Positions 1 to 7,208 of a DNA stretch of 33,243 nt are shown one piece after another. The number at the start of each line of letters is the position of its first letter. Positions within the stretch are counted from its first letter, which is position 1. Position numbers and translations under genes: made by a program. The notes under the pieces are model-generated. The model saw only the letters and a list, made by a program, of their open reading frames with translations. It was not told the origin of the DNA and did no database searches. This DNA comes from Chloroflexota bacterium (GTDB taxonomy: Bacteria > Chloroflexota > Chloroflexia > Thermomicrobiales > CFX8): contig QEUZ01000046.1 of the NCBI GenBank assembly GCA_003577355.1, positions 1 through 33,243 on the forward strand. The letters are read 5' to 3'.

Positions 1-245
1 CTGACCACTGCCGAGCACAACCACCCGTTGACCTGGCAGTGGAACATGCTGTTCGAGCAGGTCCAGAGCCGCGTGCCCGCCGAGGACACCCGGTAACGTC
101 CAACCTGGGAATGGCAAGCCGAGATCGCCCGCGCCGGTTGCCAGGACAATCCGGCTCGCTTGCAGGTATGCACCCTGCCGGTTGATGTGGTCGTACAGCC
201 CCAAGACCTTGTCGTCGAACGCACCCCAGCAACTTGTGCCGCTTA
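1..245 (-). pseudogene. FAD-dependent oxidoreductase, 3' part cut off by IS630 and by the window edge
   Basis: Reading the minus strand inward from the IS edge gives an uninterrupted frame beginning SGTSCWGAFDDK. It continues through a LATGAGDLGLPFPGW segment, typical of the FAD/NAD-linked ATG motif region, and then VVVLGSGQ, the start of a second Rossmann GxGxxG, at the window edge. It is in frame with the fragment at 1259-1488 once the IS and one TA are removed. The fold and neighbours resemble the alpha-type subunit of two-component amino-acid/opine oxidases (HcnB/OoxA-like). The substrate is unknown. The rest of the gene lies outside the window. Without the insertion I see no other defect in the visible part. 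Confidence 0.8.
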
Positions 246-268
246 GAGCACCTTGCAGAACCGTTGAC
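246..268 (+). repeat. IS630 left terminal inverted repeat
   Basis: The first 23 bp inside the left TA match the reverse complement of 1235-1257 at 17 of 23 positions. The outermost six bases, GAGCAC, are identical, followed by a shared CA.AAC.GTTG core. Confidence 0.8.
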
Positions 269-304
269 AGTGCGTCATGCTGGCGTCCGAGGAGGGAGGT
301 CAGC

Positions 305-1248
305 ATGCGTGCCTATAGTCTTGACCTGCGCCAGCGGATCGTCGGGGCCATCAATCGGGGAGGCTCGCGCACGGAGGTGGCGCGGCAATTCGAGGTCGCC
401 GTGCGCACCGTCGACCGCTACGTGCGCCAGGCACGCGAGACCGGTGACCTGACCCCGCGGCCGCTCCCAGGTCGCCCTCGCCGCTTGTCGCCGACCGATG
501 AGGGCCAGGTCATCCAGTTGTTGTGCGAGCAGCCCGCAGCGACGTTGCCGGAGTACTGCGAGCGCCTCGCGGCTACGACCGGGACGGTGGTGAGCCCGGC
601 GACGATGTCACGGACCATTGCCCGACTGGGCTGGACCCGAAAAAAAGGACAGTGGCAGCCCGGGAACGCGACGAGGACGCACGGGCTGCCTGGTGGTCGG
701 CGGTAAGCCAAGTGCCAGCGGAGCGCGTGGGTGTGCTGGATGAAACCAGTACGAACACGGCGATGCTCACCCGCTATGGGTGGGCGCCGCGTGGGCAGCG
801 GGCCGCGGCATACGCGCCACGTAACCACGGCCCGAATATCTCGCTCGTGGCCGCGCTCTCGGTGCGCGGAGCCGGACCAGCACTGGCGGTCCACGGGCCG
901 GTGACGACTGAGGTCTTCCTGGCCTACCTCGAGCAGGTGCTCGTGCCGTGGCTGGTGCCGGGACAGCTCGTCATCCTCGACAACCTCAGCGTGCATACCG
1001 ATGCACGGGTGCGCCAGCTGCTCGAGGCGGCCGGGTGTGAACTGTGCTACCTGCCGGCCTACTCCCCTGACTTCTCCCCGATCGAGGCGGCCTTTGCCAA
1101 GCTCAAGACCTGGCTGCGCCGGGTCGGTGCGCGCACCTACGACGACTTGGTGACCGCGATTGGCGAGGGACTCGCACGGATCACCCCGCGCGACGCCGCT
1201 GGCTGCTTTCACGGCTGCGGCTACCGCGTCGACGGACAACTGTTATGA
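305..1248 (+). CDS. IS630 family transposase, made by -1 frameshift
   Basis: This is a DDE transposase for cut-and-paste transposition into TA sites. The first frame starts at the ATG at 305 (MRAYSLDLRQRIVGAI) and holds the helix-turn-helix DNA-binding region (TEVARQFEVAVRTVDRYVRQ). It reaches a run of seven A at 640-646 and would end at 706. The second frame takes over after a -1 slip and continues RTVAARERDEDARAAWW. The fused product is about 314 aa, close to family length. Catalytic residues are D146 (LDETS), D226 (LDNLSVH) and E261 (SPDFSPIEAAF), with 34 residues between D226 and E261, the IS630 DD34E spacing. The A7 run fits the translational slippage known in several IS630 members; a true frameshift mutation is the alternative. 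Confidence 0.9.
640..646 (+). promoter_or_regulatory. Probable -1 ribosomal slippery site (A7) in the transposase gene
   Basis: In the first frame the codons read CGA AAA AAA GGA. A -1 slip on the two AAA codons lands in the downstream frame at AGG (646-648), which encodes the DDE domain. This is the A_AAA_AAR class of slippery heptamer used by IS elements. Confidence 0.65.
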
Positions 1249-1257
1249 ACAGTGCTC
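1235..1257 (-). repeat. IS630 right terminal inverted repeat
   Basis: This is the mirror of the left end (17 of 23 matches) and is followed by the TA at 1258-1259. The transposase stop codon (1246-1248) lies inside this repeat. Confidence 0.8.
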
Positions 1258-1258
1258 T

Positions 1259-1488
1259 AGTACGTCCACTCCCCGCTTTCGCAGCAGATCGTCGTCGCCA
1301 GATGCCGGTGATCCGGCAGAACCAGCCGGTAACGCTCCGTACCAATAGGGGACCTGCCAGTTTCGCCAAGGAGGAGGAACCGGTCGCTCGTCGATCAGCG
1401 TCGTCGCAATTCCGCGTTCAGCAGCCTGAAGCGCAACTGCGCGCCCTGCTGCCCCTCCTCCAACAACGGCTAATGCAACGTGCCGCAT
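1259..1488 (-). pseudogene. FAD-dependent oxidoreductase, 5' part, interrupted by IS630
   Basis: Start ATG at 1488 has an SD (GGAGGGAG) about 10 nt upstream. A longer TTG start at 1518 overlapping the previous gene's stop is possible. The product opens MRHVALAVVGGGAAGRAVAL, a GxGxxG FAD-binding Rossmann motif, followed by the ribose-binding acidic end (LIDERP). The frame then runs to RKRGVDVL and into the IS, where it would stop at ..EHCS (1243). It follows the DAO-type oxidase gene by 26 bp on the same strand, so the two were probably co-transcribed as a two-subunit oxidoreductase. Function is presumably lost. The 3' part lies at 1-245. Confidence 0.82.
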
Positions 1489-1514
1489 GGTTCGGCTACT
1501 CCCTCCAACCGACG

Positions 1515-2738
1515 TCAAGCGACAACCACTGGAGCGCGACCAGTTGGGTCCCAGCCTGGGTGGTCAGCCATTCCACCGGCCGTATCGCGGAACCGGCGGA
1601 ACATCGCCAGCACCTCTGGCGGGTAGCGGTTGAAGCGCGTCAGCGCCATCCCACTTATGTCGATGCTCGACGCGCCGTGCAAGATGAGCTCGCTGACGAC
1701 CTTACCGGTTGCCAGGCCGGCGCCGAACCCGTTCCAAAAGCCTGCAGCGACAACAAACCCAGGGACACTCCCCGGAGCGTCGATGATCGGCGTCCAGTCT
1801 GGCGTGATGCTATTCACCCCTGCCCAGGTTCGGAGTATGGGCGCATCAGCCAACCCCGGCATGAGCTCGGCCATACGTGCCGCTGTTTGCTGCGTTGTCG
1901 CGGCGCTGACGCGGCGGTCGAACCGGTCGAGGGGCGGGTCGAACGTCGGGCCACGCCCAAGCCCGAAGTGGACGTGTCCTGAGAGGGATTGGCGAGCGTA
2001 TATCTCATTGCCATGCCAGACGGCTCCAGTAAAGCGTGGTAGCGGGTGCGTCAACATGATCTGCAATCGATGCGGGATCACCGGTATCTCCAGCCCGACC
2101 ATCGCACCAATCCGACTCGCCCAGGCGCCCGCCGCGTTGACGACCACCGGAGTCGCGATTGTCAGGTCCGGCGTCCGGACACCTGCAACCCGCCCCCCAT
2201 CCAGGTCAATACCAATGACTGGAGTATGCGTCAGCAACTGGACCCCACGAGATCGCAAACCGTGCGCAAGGGATTTGGACGCCAGGATTGGATGCACATT
2301 GCCGCGCCGGTGGCGTAGGACTCCCCCGAGGACATCCGGTCGCACTGGAGGAAGCATCCGTCGCACGTCCTCGGCAGTCAGCACCTCGCCTGGGTCCGCC
2401 CGGTCATCGAGGTGCAGTTCGCCAGGGTCGGGCGGCTGTCCGTCAGCGGGTAACCACACCGCTAGGCTGCCCTCCTGGCGATACTCGGTTGGCAACTCCA
2501 GTTGCTCTGTGATCTCCGGCCACAGCCCGAGCGCAAGGCGGCCGAGGGCGCGCTGTGCTGGGTCATAGGTCGAAGGGGAAACGTGACCACCGTTCCGACC
2601 AGACGCTTCTCCGGCAATGATGCCGCGTTCCAGCAAGACCACACGCGTGCCCGCTTCCGCCAGATACCACGCACTCGCCAGCCCAGAAATGCCTCCGCCA
2701 ATCACCACGACATCGGCAGAGCGAACATGTGGTTGCAT
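1515..2738 (-). CDS. DAO-family FAD-dependent oxidoreductase (glycine/D-amino-acid oxidase-like)
   Basis: This 407-aa flavoenzyme oxidises an amine C-N bond, probably of an amino acid, N-substituted amino acid or opine. The N-terminus has the dinucleotide-binding motif VVIGGGISGLASAWYLAEAG (about residues 11-30) ending in LLERG, then the FAD-contacting GEASGRNGGHVSP segment typical of the DAO family. The C-terminus carries WAGVNSITPDWTPIID and GFWNGFGAGLATGK, the conserved FAD pyrophosphate/substrate region. Start ATG at 2738; no strong SD is visible. It lies 30 bp downstream of a lactonase-like gene and just upstream of the interrupted FAD oxidoreductase, an order like HcnB/HcnC or OoxA/OoxB pairs. 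The substrate cannot be read from sequence. With its partner interrupted, it may be orphaned. Confidence 0.87.
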   Translation of the reverse strand: MQPHVRSADVVVIGGGISGLASAWYLAEAGTRVVLLERGIIAGEASGRNGGHVSPSTYDPAQRALGRLALGLWPEITEQLELPTEYRQEGSLAVWLPADGQPPDPGELHLDDRADPGEVLTAEDVRRMLPPVRPDVLGGVLRHRRGNVHPILASKSLAHGLRSRGVQLLTHTPVIGIDLDGGRVAGVRTPDLTIATPVVVNAAGAWASRIGAMVGLEIPVIPHRLQIMLTHPLPRFTGAVWHGNEIYARQSLSGHVHFGLGRGPTFDPPLDRFDRRVSAATTQQTAARMAELMPGLADAPILRTWAGVNSITPDWTPIIDAPGSVPGFVVAAGFWNGFGAGLATGKVVSELILHGASSIDISGMALTRFNRYPPEVLAMFRRFRDTAGGMADHPGWDPTGRAPVVVA

Positions 2739-2768
2739 TCCATACCCCGCTCTTGAGCGCGTTGGCGC

Positions 2769-3581
2769 CTAGCGATAGCCCTCCGGCGCTTTGAGCAGTT
2801 CCTGCCATTGGTCGGGGTCGTGTCCGTAGATCATCCAAGCGCCTTCACGGCCCTCCAGTGCAATGAGGCGCTCAGCTGAGGCGCGCCCCTGCTCTGGGTC
2901 GGCTCCGATCTTGTAGTTACCAAAGCGTCTGTTCGCTGCGGAATAGATTGCGTCGATGGCCAGGATGACTGCACCTGTCTCTGGAAGGTGCAGCAGGATC
3001 GACATGTGCCCCGGAGCATGACCAGGCGTCTCGAGCAGCGTGAGCCCAGGGACCAGCTCTGTATCACCCGCCACGAGTCGGTAGCGCAGTGGCGTCCCAT
3101 CAGCGGCGAACTCTGGGATGCGGCCCGGCTTATGGGCGTAGCCGCGCTGACCAGCGTCCAGTGCAGCGGCATAGGCGTCCTGGTGGATCACGATTTCCGA
3201 AGCGCTGAATTCGTCCGCATTCCCGGCGTGGTCGAAGTGCGTGTGGGTCAGGATCAGCATGTCGATATCGGCCGGCGTCAGCCCAACCTCAGCAAGGCGG
3301 TTGAGGGGGTCATCGGCGTCAGTCAGCTGCGGTTGCAACCCCTCCGCCAGTGGCATCCCAGCAAACTCATACATCGGCTCCCGAATATGGCGCCGGTTCG
3401 GGCCAGTGTCGACCAGGACGTGACGTCCGTCGGCCAAATCAATGAGGTAGGCCGGAAACGCACAGATGGCCCAAACTCCATCCAGGTCACCTGGCGCCAT
3501 CACGGCTCCCAGGTCGATGTTTGCACGGCCGAAATCAAGCACCCGGAGTTGCTTGACCGACGTCCTCGCAGCATTGCTCAT
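2769..3581 (-). CDS. Metallo-beta-lactamase fold hydrolase, N-acyl homoserine lactonase-like
   Basis: This 270-aa cytoplasmic dimetal hydrolase has the metal-binding set HTHFDH (H113, H115, D117, H118), TPGHAPGHMS (H188 region), D210 in AIDAIYS and H254 in YGHDPDQW. Length and the HxHxDH..H..D..H order match the AHL lactonase (AttM/AiiA) branch, which opens lactone rings; some members act on other lactones. Start ATG at 3581 with a weak SD (AAAGGCGAG). It is the first gene of a minus-strand cluster with two FAD oxidoreductases, so hydrolysis of a lactone intermediate in that catabolic route is as plausible as quorum quenching. No luxI/luxR-type gene is visible nearby. Confidence 0.83.
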   Translation of the reverse strand: MSNAARTSVKQLRVLDFGRANIDLGAVMAPGDLDGVWAICAFPAYLIDLADGRHVLVDTGPNRRHIREPMYEFAGMPLAEGLQPQLTDADDPLNRLAEVGLTPADIDMLILTHTHFDHAGNADEFSASEIVIHQDAYAAALDAGQRGYAHKPGRIPEFAADGTPLRYRLVAGDTELVPGLTLLETPGHAPGHMSILLHLPETGAVILAIDAIYSAANRRFGNYKIGADPEQGRASAERLIALEGREGAWMIYGHDPDQWQELLKAPEGYR

Positions 3582-3677
3582 GGTATTCTCGCCTTTCTAC
3601 ATGTCCAGTGCATCTCACAGCGTATCAATTACTCGCGTGCTAGCGCTCCGTCACGCAACACGGGAAGGGGCCAAGCG

Positions 3678-3887
3678 GTGTCACATTCGGTTCCACCGGT
3701 TCCCGAAGAACCCTCGCCAGCGGTCAACAACCCCTTTGCCGTCCCAGACATGACCGAAGCGGAACTGGCGGAAGCGCGCCGCCTTGCCAAGCGTCGCATC
3801 GCGTTCTGGGGCGTCGCAACAGGCGCGCTGATGGCGCTGCTCGTCCTCATCTGCATCGGCTTGATCGTTGCCGCACAAGGTCGGTGA
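3678..3887 (+). CDS. Small single-pass membrane protein, unknown function
   Basis: I do not recognise this 69-aa protein. A GTG start at 3678 follows a purine-rich SD (GGAAGGGG) at 7 nt spacing. The N-terminal half is Pro/Glu/Ala-rich and ends in a charged helix (MTEAELAEARRLAKRRIAF). One transmembrane segment follows at about residues 44-65 (GVATGALMALLVLICIGLIV), then AAQGR. The KRR before the helix suggests a cytoplasmic N-terminus. The frame is open much further upstream, but that stretch is antisense to the lactonase-like gene, so the GTG start is preferred. It is divergent from the lactonase gene and ends 91 bp before coxG. Confidence 0.55.
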   Translation: MSHSVPPVPEEPSPAVNNPFAVPDMTEAELAEARRLAKRRIAFWGVATGALMALLVLICIGLIVAAQGR

Positions 3888-3903
3888 ACACGCGACTCTA
3901 CCT

Positions 3904-3931
3904 GCGACGCTGCGATACGTTCTAGCGTCGC
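3904..3931 (+). terminator. Hairpin between small membrane gene and coxG-like gene
   Basis: A perfect 8-bp stem (GCGACGCT / AGCGTCGC) with a 12-nt loop lies 17 bp after the preceding stop. No T-run follows. TATACT at 3933-3938 directly after it could be a -10 box for the coxG-like gene, but no good -35 precedes it. Confidence 0.35.
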
Positions 3932-3978
3932 CTATACTCACAGGGAAATGTCGACGTCGCAAGAGGGAGTGGCTCTAG

Positions 3979-4425
3979 ATGGAATTCAAAGGTGATGTGC
4001 CGATCAAAGCATCGCGCGAGAAGGTTTGGGCGTTCTTGATCGATCCACACCAAGTCACGCAGTGCGCACCGGGGCTGCAAAGTGTGGAGGTCATTGACGA
4101 CAGCCACTTCAAGTGTGTCGTTCGGGCCGGCGTCGGGATGATCAAGGGGAACTTCAACTTTGATGTGGTGTGGTCAGATGTCGACGCGCCAAACTCCGCC
4201 ACAATGACTGCGAACGGCAAGATCCCTGGCTCTGCTGTTGCTATGGTCAGCAAGATGGAACTCGTTGAAACCGACAACGGAGCCGGCACACTGATGCACT
4301 GGGAATCGGACGTGCGCGTGAGCGGCACAATTGCGGGCGTCGGTGCGCGCCTCATGAGTGGAGTCGCCGACCGCATGACCAAGGACATCTTCAGTTGCAT
4401 CCAGTCGAAGCTGGAAACCGCCTAG
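3979..4425 (+). CDS. SRPBCC/CoxG-family protein
   Basis: This 148-aa single-domain protein has the START/SRPBCC helix-grip fold. The opening MEFKGDVPIKASREKVWAFL and IDPHQVTQCAPGLQ match the carbon monoxide dehydrogenase subunit G (CoxG) family, followed by beta strands and a long C-terminal helix (ADRMTKDIFSCIQSKLETA). CoxG proper helps mature or anchor molybdenum CO dehydrogenase, but many family members occur away from cox operons as lipid- or ligand-binding proteins. No coxLMS gene is visible here, so a CODH role is not supported. Start ATG at 3979 with GAGGGAG upstream. It is monocistronic and convergent with the following MFS gene. Confidence 0.82.
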   Translation: MEFKGDVPIKASREKVWAFLIDPHQVTQCAPGLQSVEVIDDSHFKCVVRAGVGMIKGNFNFDVVWSDVDAPNSATMTANGKIPGSAVAMVSKMELVETDNGAGTLMHWESDVRVSGTIAGVGARLMSGVADRMTKDIFSCIQSKLETA

Positions 4426-4438
4426 TAGATGGTGCATC

Positions 4439-4474
4439 GCCCCGCGCACAGCGCACATACGTCAAGCGCGGGGC
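4439..4474. terminator. Bidirectional terminator-like hairpin between convergent genes
   Basis: A perfect 9-bp GC stem (GCCCCGCGC / GCGCGGGGC) with an 18-nt loop fills the 54-bp gap between the convergent coxG-like and MFS stop codons. No T-tract is present on either side, so it is either a weak intrinsic terminator or a 3'-end stabiliser. Confidence 0.5.
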
Positions 4475-4479
4475 CCGCA

Positions 4480-5730
4480 CTATTGGAGACGGCGCACGTC
4501 GGCAACGCGCCATCCAACCAGCAACGCTGTTGCGACCGTGCCTAGCCCACCGAGCAGCACGGCAAGCTGCACGCCGATGGCGGCCCCTGCGCTGCCGAGC
4601 AGCATCGAACCAAGCGGCATGAGCCCGCCAGCGATCAGCGTATAGACACTGAGCACGCGCCCGCGCATCTCGTCGGCAACGATACCCTGCAGCAGCGAGT
4701 TGGTCAGCGACATCATCAACGTCGATGTCGCTCCCAATGCGGCCGCGAGGCATAGCGACAACCCAAACGACGACGACTCAGAGAAGCCAACCAGCGTGAT
4801 CCCAAGCGCCAACGTCACCGACAAGAGCAACACCCCCCTGCGTGCCGCCCCGCCAAGCGAGGCAGTCACCAGTGCCCCAGCCAACGCTCCAAGTCCACTG
4901 GCAGCCATCAGCAACCCGTAACCAGCCGAGCCACGGCCCAGGATGTCACGGGCGAACACCGGCATCAGCTGAATGTATGGACGTGCCAGAATACTCGGCA
5001 CGGCGATCAACGCCAGCAAACCCCACACCGCACGGCTACGCCGCATGTAGCGCAGCCCATCCGCCAACTGCCCCATGGCCGAACGCCGAGCACTCGCTCG
5101 CTGCGGTAGAGCCGGCAACATCAGCACGGCTGCGATGACGGCCAAATACGACAACCCGTTGAGCAGAAACAACCCGGCTGCGGATACAACCGTCAGCAGC
5201 ACTCCGGCGATCGATGGGCCAACAATTGCCGCTCCGTTCCATGCGGCGGAATTCAGGCCAATGGCACTCGTCACGTTTTCGCGTCCCACGATATCCGGCA
5301 CCAGCGCCTGTCGGGTTGGGTTATCGACAGCGAAGAAGATCGAGGCAACAAACGCAATGGTGAGGATGTGCCAAACAGTAACGACCCCTGCCCACGTCAA
5401 CAGCGCCAAAACGACTGACGAGGTTCCAGCAACCGCTTGCGTCACCAGCAGGATGCGTCGCCGGTCGAACCTGTCGGCCAATACCCCGCCGACGAGCGAA
5501 AAGGCGATCGTCGGGACAGCCCGCACTAACCCAACAAGGCCGAGATAGAACGGGGAGTTCGTCAACTGCAGGACGAGCCAGCCCTGCGCCACGATTTGCA
5601 TCCACGAACCAATGTTCGAGACAATCGAGGCAATGAACCACATGCGAAACGCTGGGATGCGCAGTGCACCATAGCGGCCAGGTGCAACCGCGACCTCCTC
5701 AACGCGCTGCTTCGAGTGCACTCGTACCAA
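4480..5730 (-). CDS. MFS transporter, DHA3-like drug/metabolite exporter
   Basis: This 416-aa inner-membrane major facilitator of 12 predicted helices is probably a proton-driven exporter. MFS motif A is visible as GGVLADRFDRRRILL after helix 2. A TTG start at 5730 is chosen because GGAGG lies 10 nt upstream; the next GTG would be 19 nt away. The closest visible relative is the divergent neighbour at 5811, with near-identical helix-2/loop signatures (GLVRAV..SLVGG..ADR.DRRR). The 80-bp gap between them must carry both promoters. Substrate cannot be predicted; the group includes macrolide- and siderophore-exporter-like proteins. Confidence 0.88.
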   Translation of the reverse strand: MVRVHSKQRVEEVAVAPGRYGALRIPAFRMWFIASIVSNIGSWMQIVAQGWLVLQLTNSPFYLGLVGLVRAVPTIAFSLVGGVLADRFDRRRILLVTQAVAGTSSVVLALLTWAGVVTVWHILTIAFVASIFFAVDNPTRQALVPDIVGRENVTSAIGLNSAAWNGAAIVGPSIAGVLLTVVSAAGLFLLNGLSYLAVIAAVLMLPALPQRASARRSAMGQLADGLRYMRRSRAVWGLLALIAVPSILARPYIQLMPVFARDILGRGSAGYGLLMAASGLGALAGALVTASLGGAARRGVLLLSVTLALGITLVGFSESSSFGLSLCLAAALGATSTLMMSLTNSLLQGIVADEMRGRVLSVYTLIAGGLMPLGSMLLGSAGAAIGVQLAVLLGGLGTVATALLVGWRVADVRRLQ

Positions 5731-5810
5731 AACCAGACCACCTCCACCCCGCGCAGAATAGCACCTCTCGTTGGTTCCCGGGAGCGTATGATCTCAAGCG
5801 GTTGAGGTAG

Positions 5811-7208
5811 ATGGGGTGGAGTGTGGTTGAGAGCCGTGAAAAACGTGATCTGCCGATCACGGTGCTGCGCTATCACGATTTTCGCTGGTTGTGGGTTGGC
5901 CAGTTCGTGTCGGTTTTCGGCACCCAGATGCACAACGTTGCCCTTTCCTGGCAGGTCTACCAGATCACCGGGTCGGTGGCGCAACTGGGGCTGCTTGGGC
6001 TGGTCCGAGCAGTCGCGCTGATGGTGACATCGCTCGTCGGAGGGGCTGTTGCCGATCGCAGCGACCGACGCAGGTTGATGTTCGTCACACAATCACTCCT
6101 GCTCGCGCTCAGTGCCGGGTTGGCATTCGTCTCCTGGATCGGGGTGGTGAACGTTGCCTGGCTCTATCTGTTCGCGATGCTCTCCGCCTCGATCTCCGCA
6201 TTCGACGGGCCTGCCCGGCAGGCGCTCATTCCGACGCTCGTGCCTCGCAACCAGCTTGCAGCTGCCATGTCGCTGTTCTCGGTTGGGTTCAGCCTGGCCC
6301 GCATGGTCGGCCCTGCAGCAGGTGGGCTGGCAATCGCCTGGATTGGCGTCAGTGGTACATACGCTCTCGACGCAGCATCGTTCTTGGCGGTGCTCTGCGC
6401 CCTGCTGGTGATGCAGACACGGGCAGGCGCCCCGGCGGTCACGAGTCGAGGTATCGCCGCGATCGTCGAAGGTTGGCGCTTCATCATCTCCACGCCGATC
6501 ATCCTGGGGGTCATGCTGATCGACTTCTTTGCAACACTGTTCGGGTCGACCGTGGGACTCGCGCCGGTGTTCGCTGAAGATGTCCTCGGCGTCGGCCCCA
6601 CCGGTTTGGGATTGCTACTTGCTTCCCCCGCCGCCGGAACGGTCGTCGGCGCGACCACACTGGGCTTCGTGCGCCAACCTCGACACCCGGGGCGCACGGT
6701 GGCGTTCGCTGTGATTGCCTATGGGGTGTTCCTGGCACTCTTCGGACTGAGCACGACGCTGGCAATGGCAATGCTGTTCCTGGCCTTAGCCGGAGCAGCC
6801 GATGGGATCAGTGTGGCGATGCGCCACACCGTTCGGAACCTCGCGACCCCAGACCATTTGCGTGGCAGAGTTGCGGCGGCACACTCAGCACTGGCAATGG
6901 GTGGTCCGCGCCTCGGGGAGTTCCAGAGCGGCATGACTGCAGCCCTGATCGGGCCACGCCCCGCGATGGTCGCCGGAGGTCTCTTGTGTGTGCTGGTGGC
7001 GATCGCCGCGACGCGCCTGATCCCCGAGGTCAAGCGCTATTCGACGGACGATCTCTCCTCTGCCGCTGGCGGCGACGTACCGGCTCAGGGGGCGCAGCAG
7101 GCGCCTGGACCTCCCGCCCGGGCGGCTCAGCGTCCGACGGATACGCATACTCACGTGGATGAGCAGCAGCAATCGTATCCAGCAACCGCACCAACTCAGC
7201 GTCGGTAA
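5811..7208 (+). CDS. MFS transporter, DHA3-like, divergent paralogue of the preceding gene
   Basis: This 465-aa, 12-TM major facilitator has motif A as GGAVADRSDRRRLMF, with the same architecture as the 4480-5730 product. Start ATG at 5811 with a short GAGG SD; a GTG at 5823 is possible. A TATGAT -10-like hexamer sits at 5787-5792, without a clear -35. The last ~60 residues are a hydrophilic tail rich in Ala, Gln, Pro and Thr (GAQQAPGPPARAAQ..). They lie opposite the equally low-complexity C-terminus of the convergent MFS-HD gene, with 179 bp of coding overlap. The tail has no recognisable domain and may have arisen by read-through into the neighbour. Confidence 0.88.
   Translation: MGWSVVESREKRDLPITVLRYHDFRWLWVGQFVSVFGTQMHNVALSWQVYQITGSVAQLGLLGLVRAVALMVTSLVGGAVADRSDRRRLMFVTQSLLLALSAGLAFVSWIGVVNVAWLYLFAMLSASISAFDGPARQALIPTLVPRNQLAAAMSLFSVGFSLARMVGPAAGGLAIAWIGVSGTYALDAASFLAVLCALLVMQTRAGAPAVTSRGIAAIVEGWRFIISTPIILGVMLIDFFATLFGSTVGLAPVFAEDVLGVGPTGLGLLLASPAAGTVVGATTLGFVRQPRHPGRTVAFAVIAYGVFLALFGLSTTLAMAMLFLALAGAADGISVAMRHTVRNLATPDHLRGRVAAAHSALAMGGPRLGEFQSGMTAALIGPRPAMVAGGLLCVLVAIAATRLIPEVKRYSTDDLSSAAGGDVPAQGAQQAPGPPARAAQRPTDTHTHVDEQQQSYPATAPTQRR

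Larger units (their letters stand above)
246..1257 (+). mobile_element. Complete IS630-family insertion sequence, 1012 bp
   Basis: The element is flanked by TA dinucleotides at 244-245 and 1258-1259, the target duplication of the IS630/Tc1 superfamily. Its ends are imperfect inverted repeats starting GAGCAC. It carries one transposase gene in two overlapping frames with an intact DD34E triad. It sits inside an FAD oxidoreductase gene, and excising it with one TA rejoins the two halves in frame. Intact ends, an intact catalytic triad and an otherwise undamaged target suggest recent insertion. Confidence 0.93.

Noticed and set aside
418-1239. Long minus-strand ORF opposite the IS630 transposase
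   Set aside because: It is antisense to a transposase with an intact DD34E triad and shows no family motif; it is an effect of high GC.
1630-2568. 312-codon plus-strand ORF
   Set aside because: It lies opposite the DAO oxidase, whose motifs are clear, and its composition is a Ser/Pro/Arg-rich shadow.
2988-3677. Upstream extension of the small membrane protein frame
   Set aside because: It is antisense to the lactonase-like gene. The GTG at 3678 has a proper SD, so the extension is not coding.
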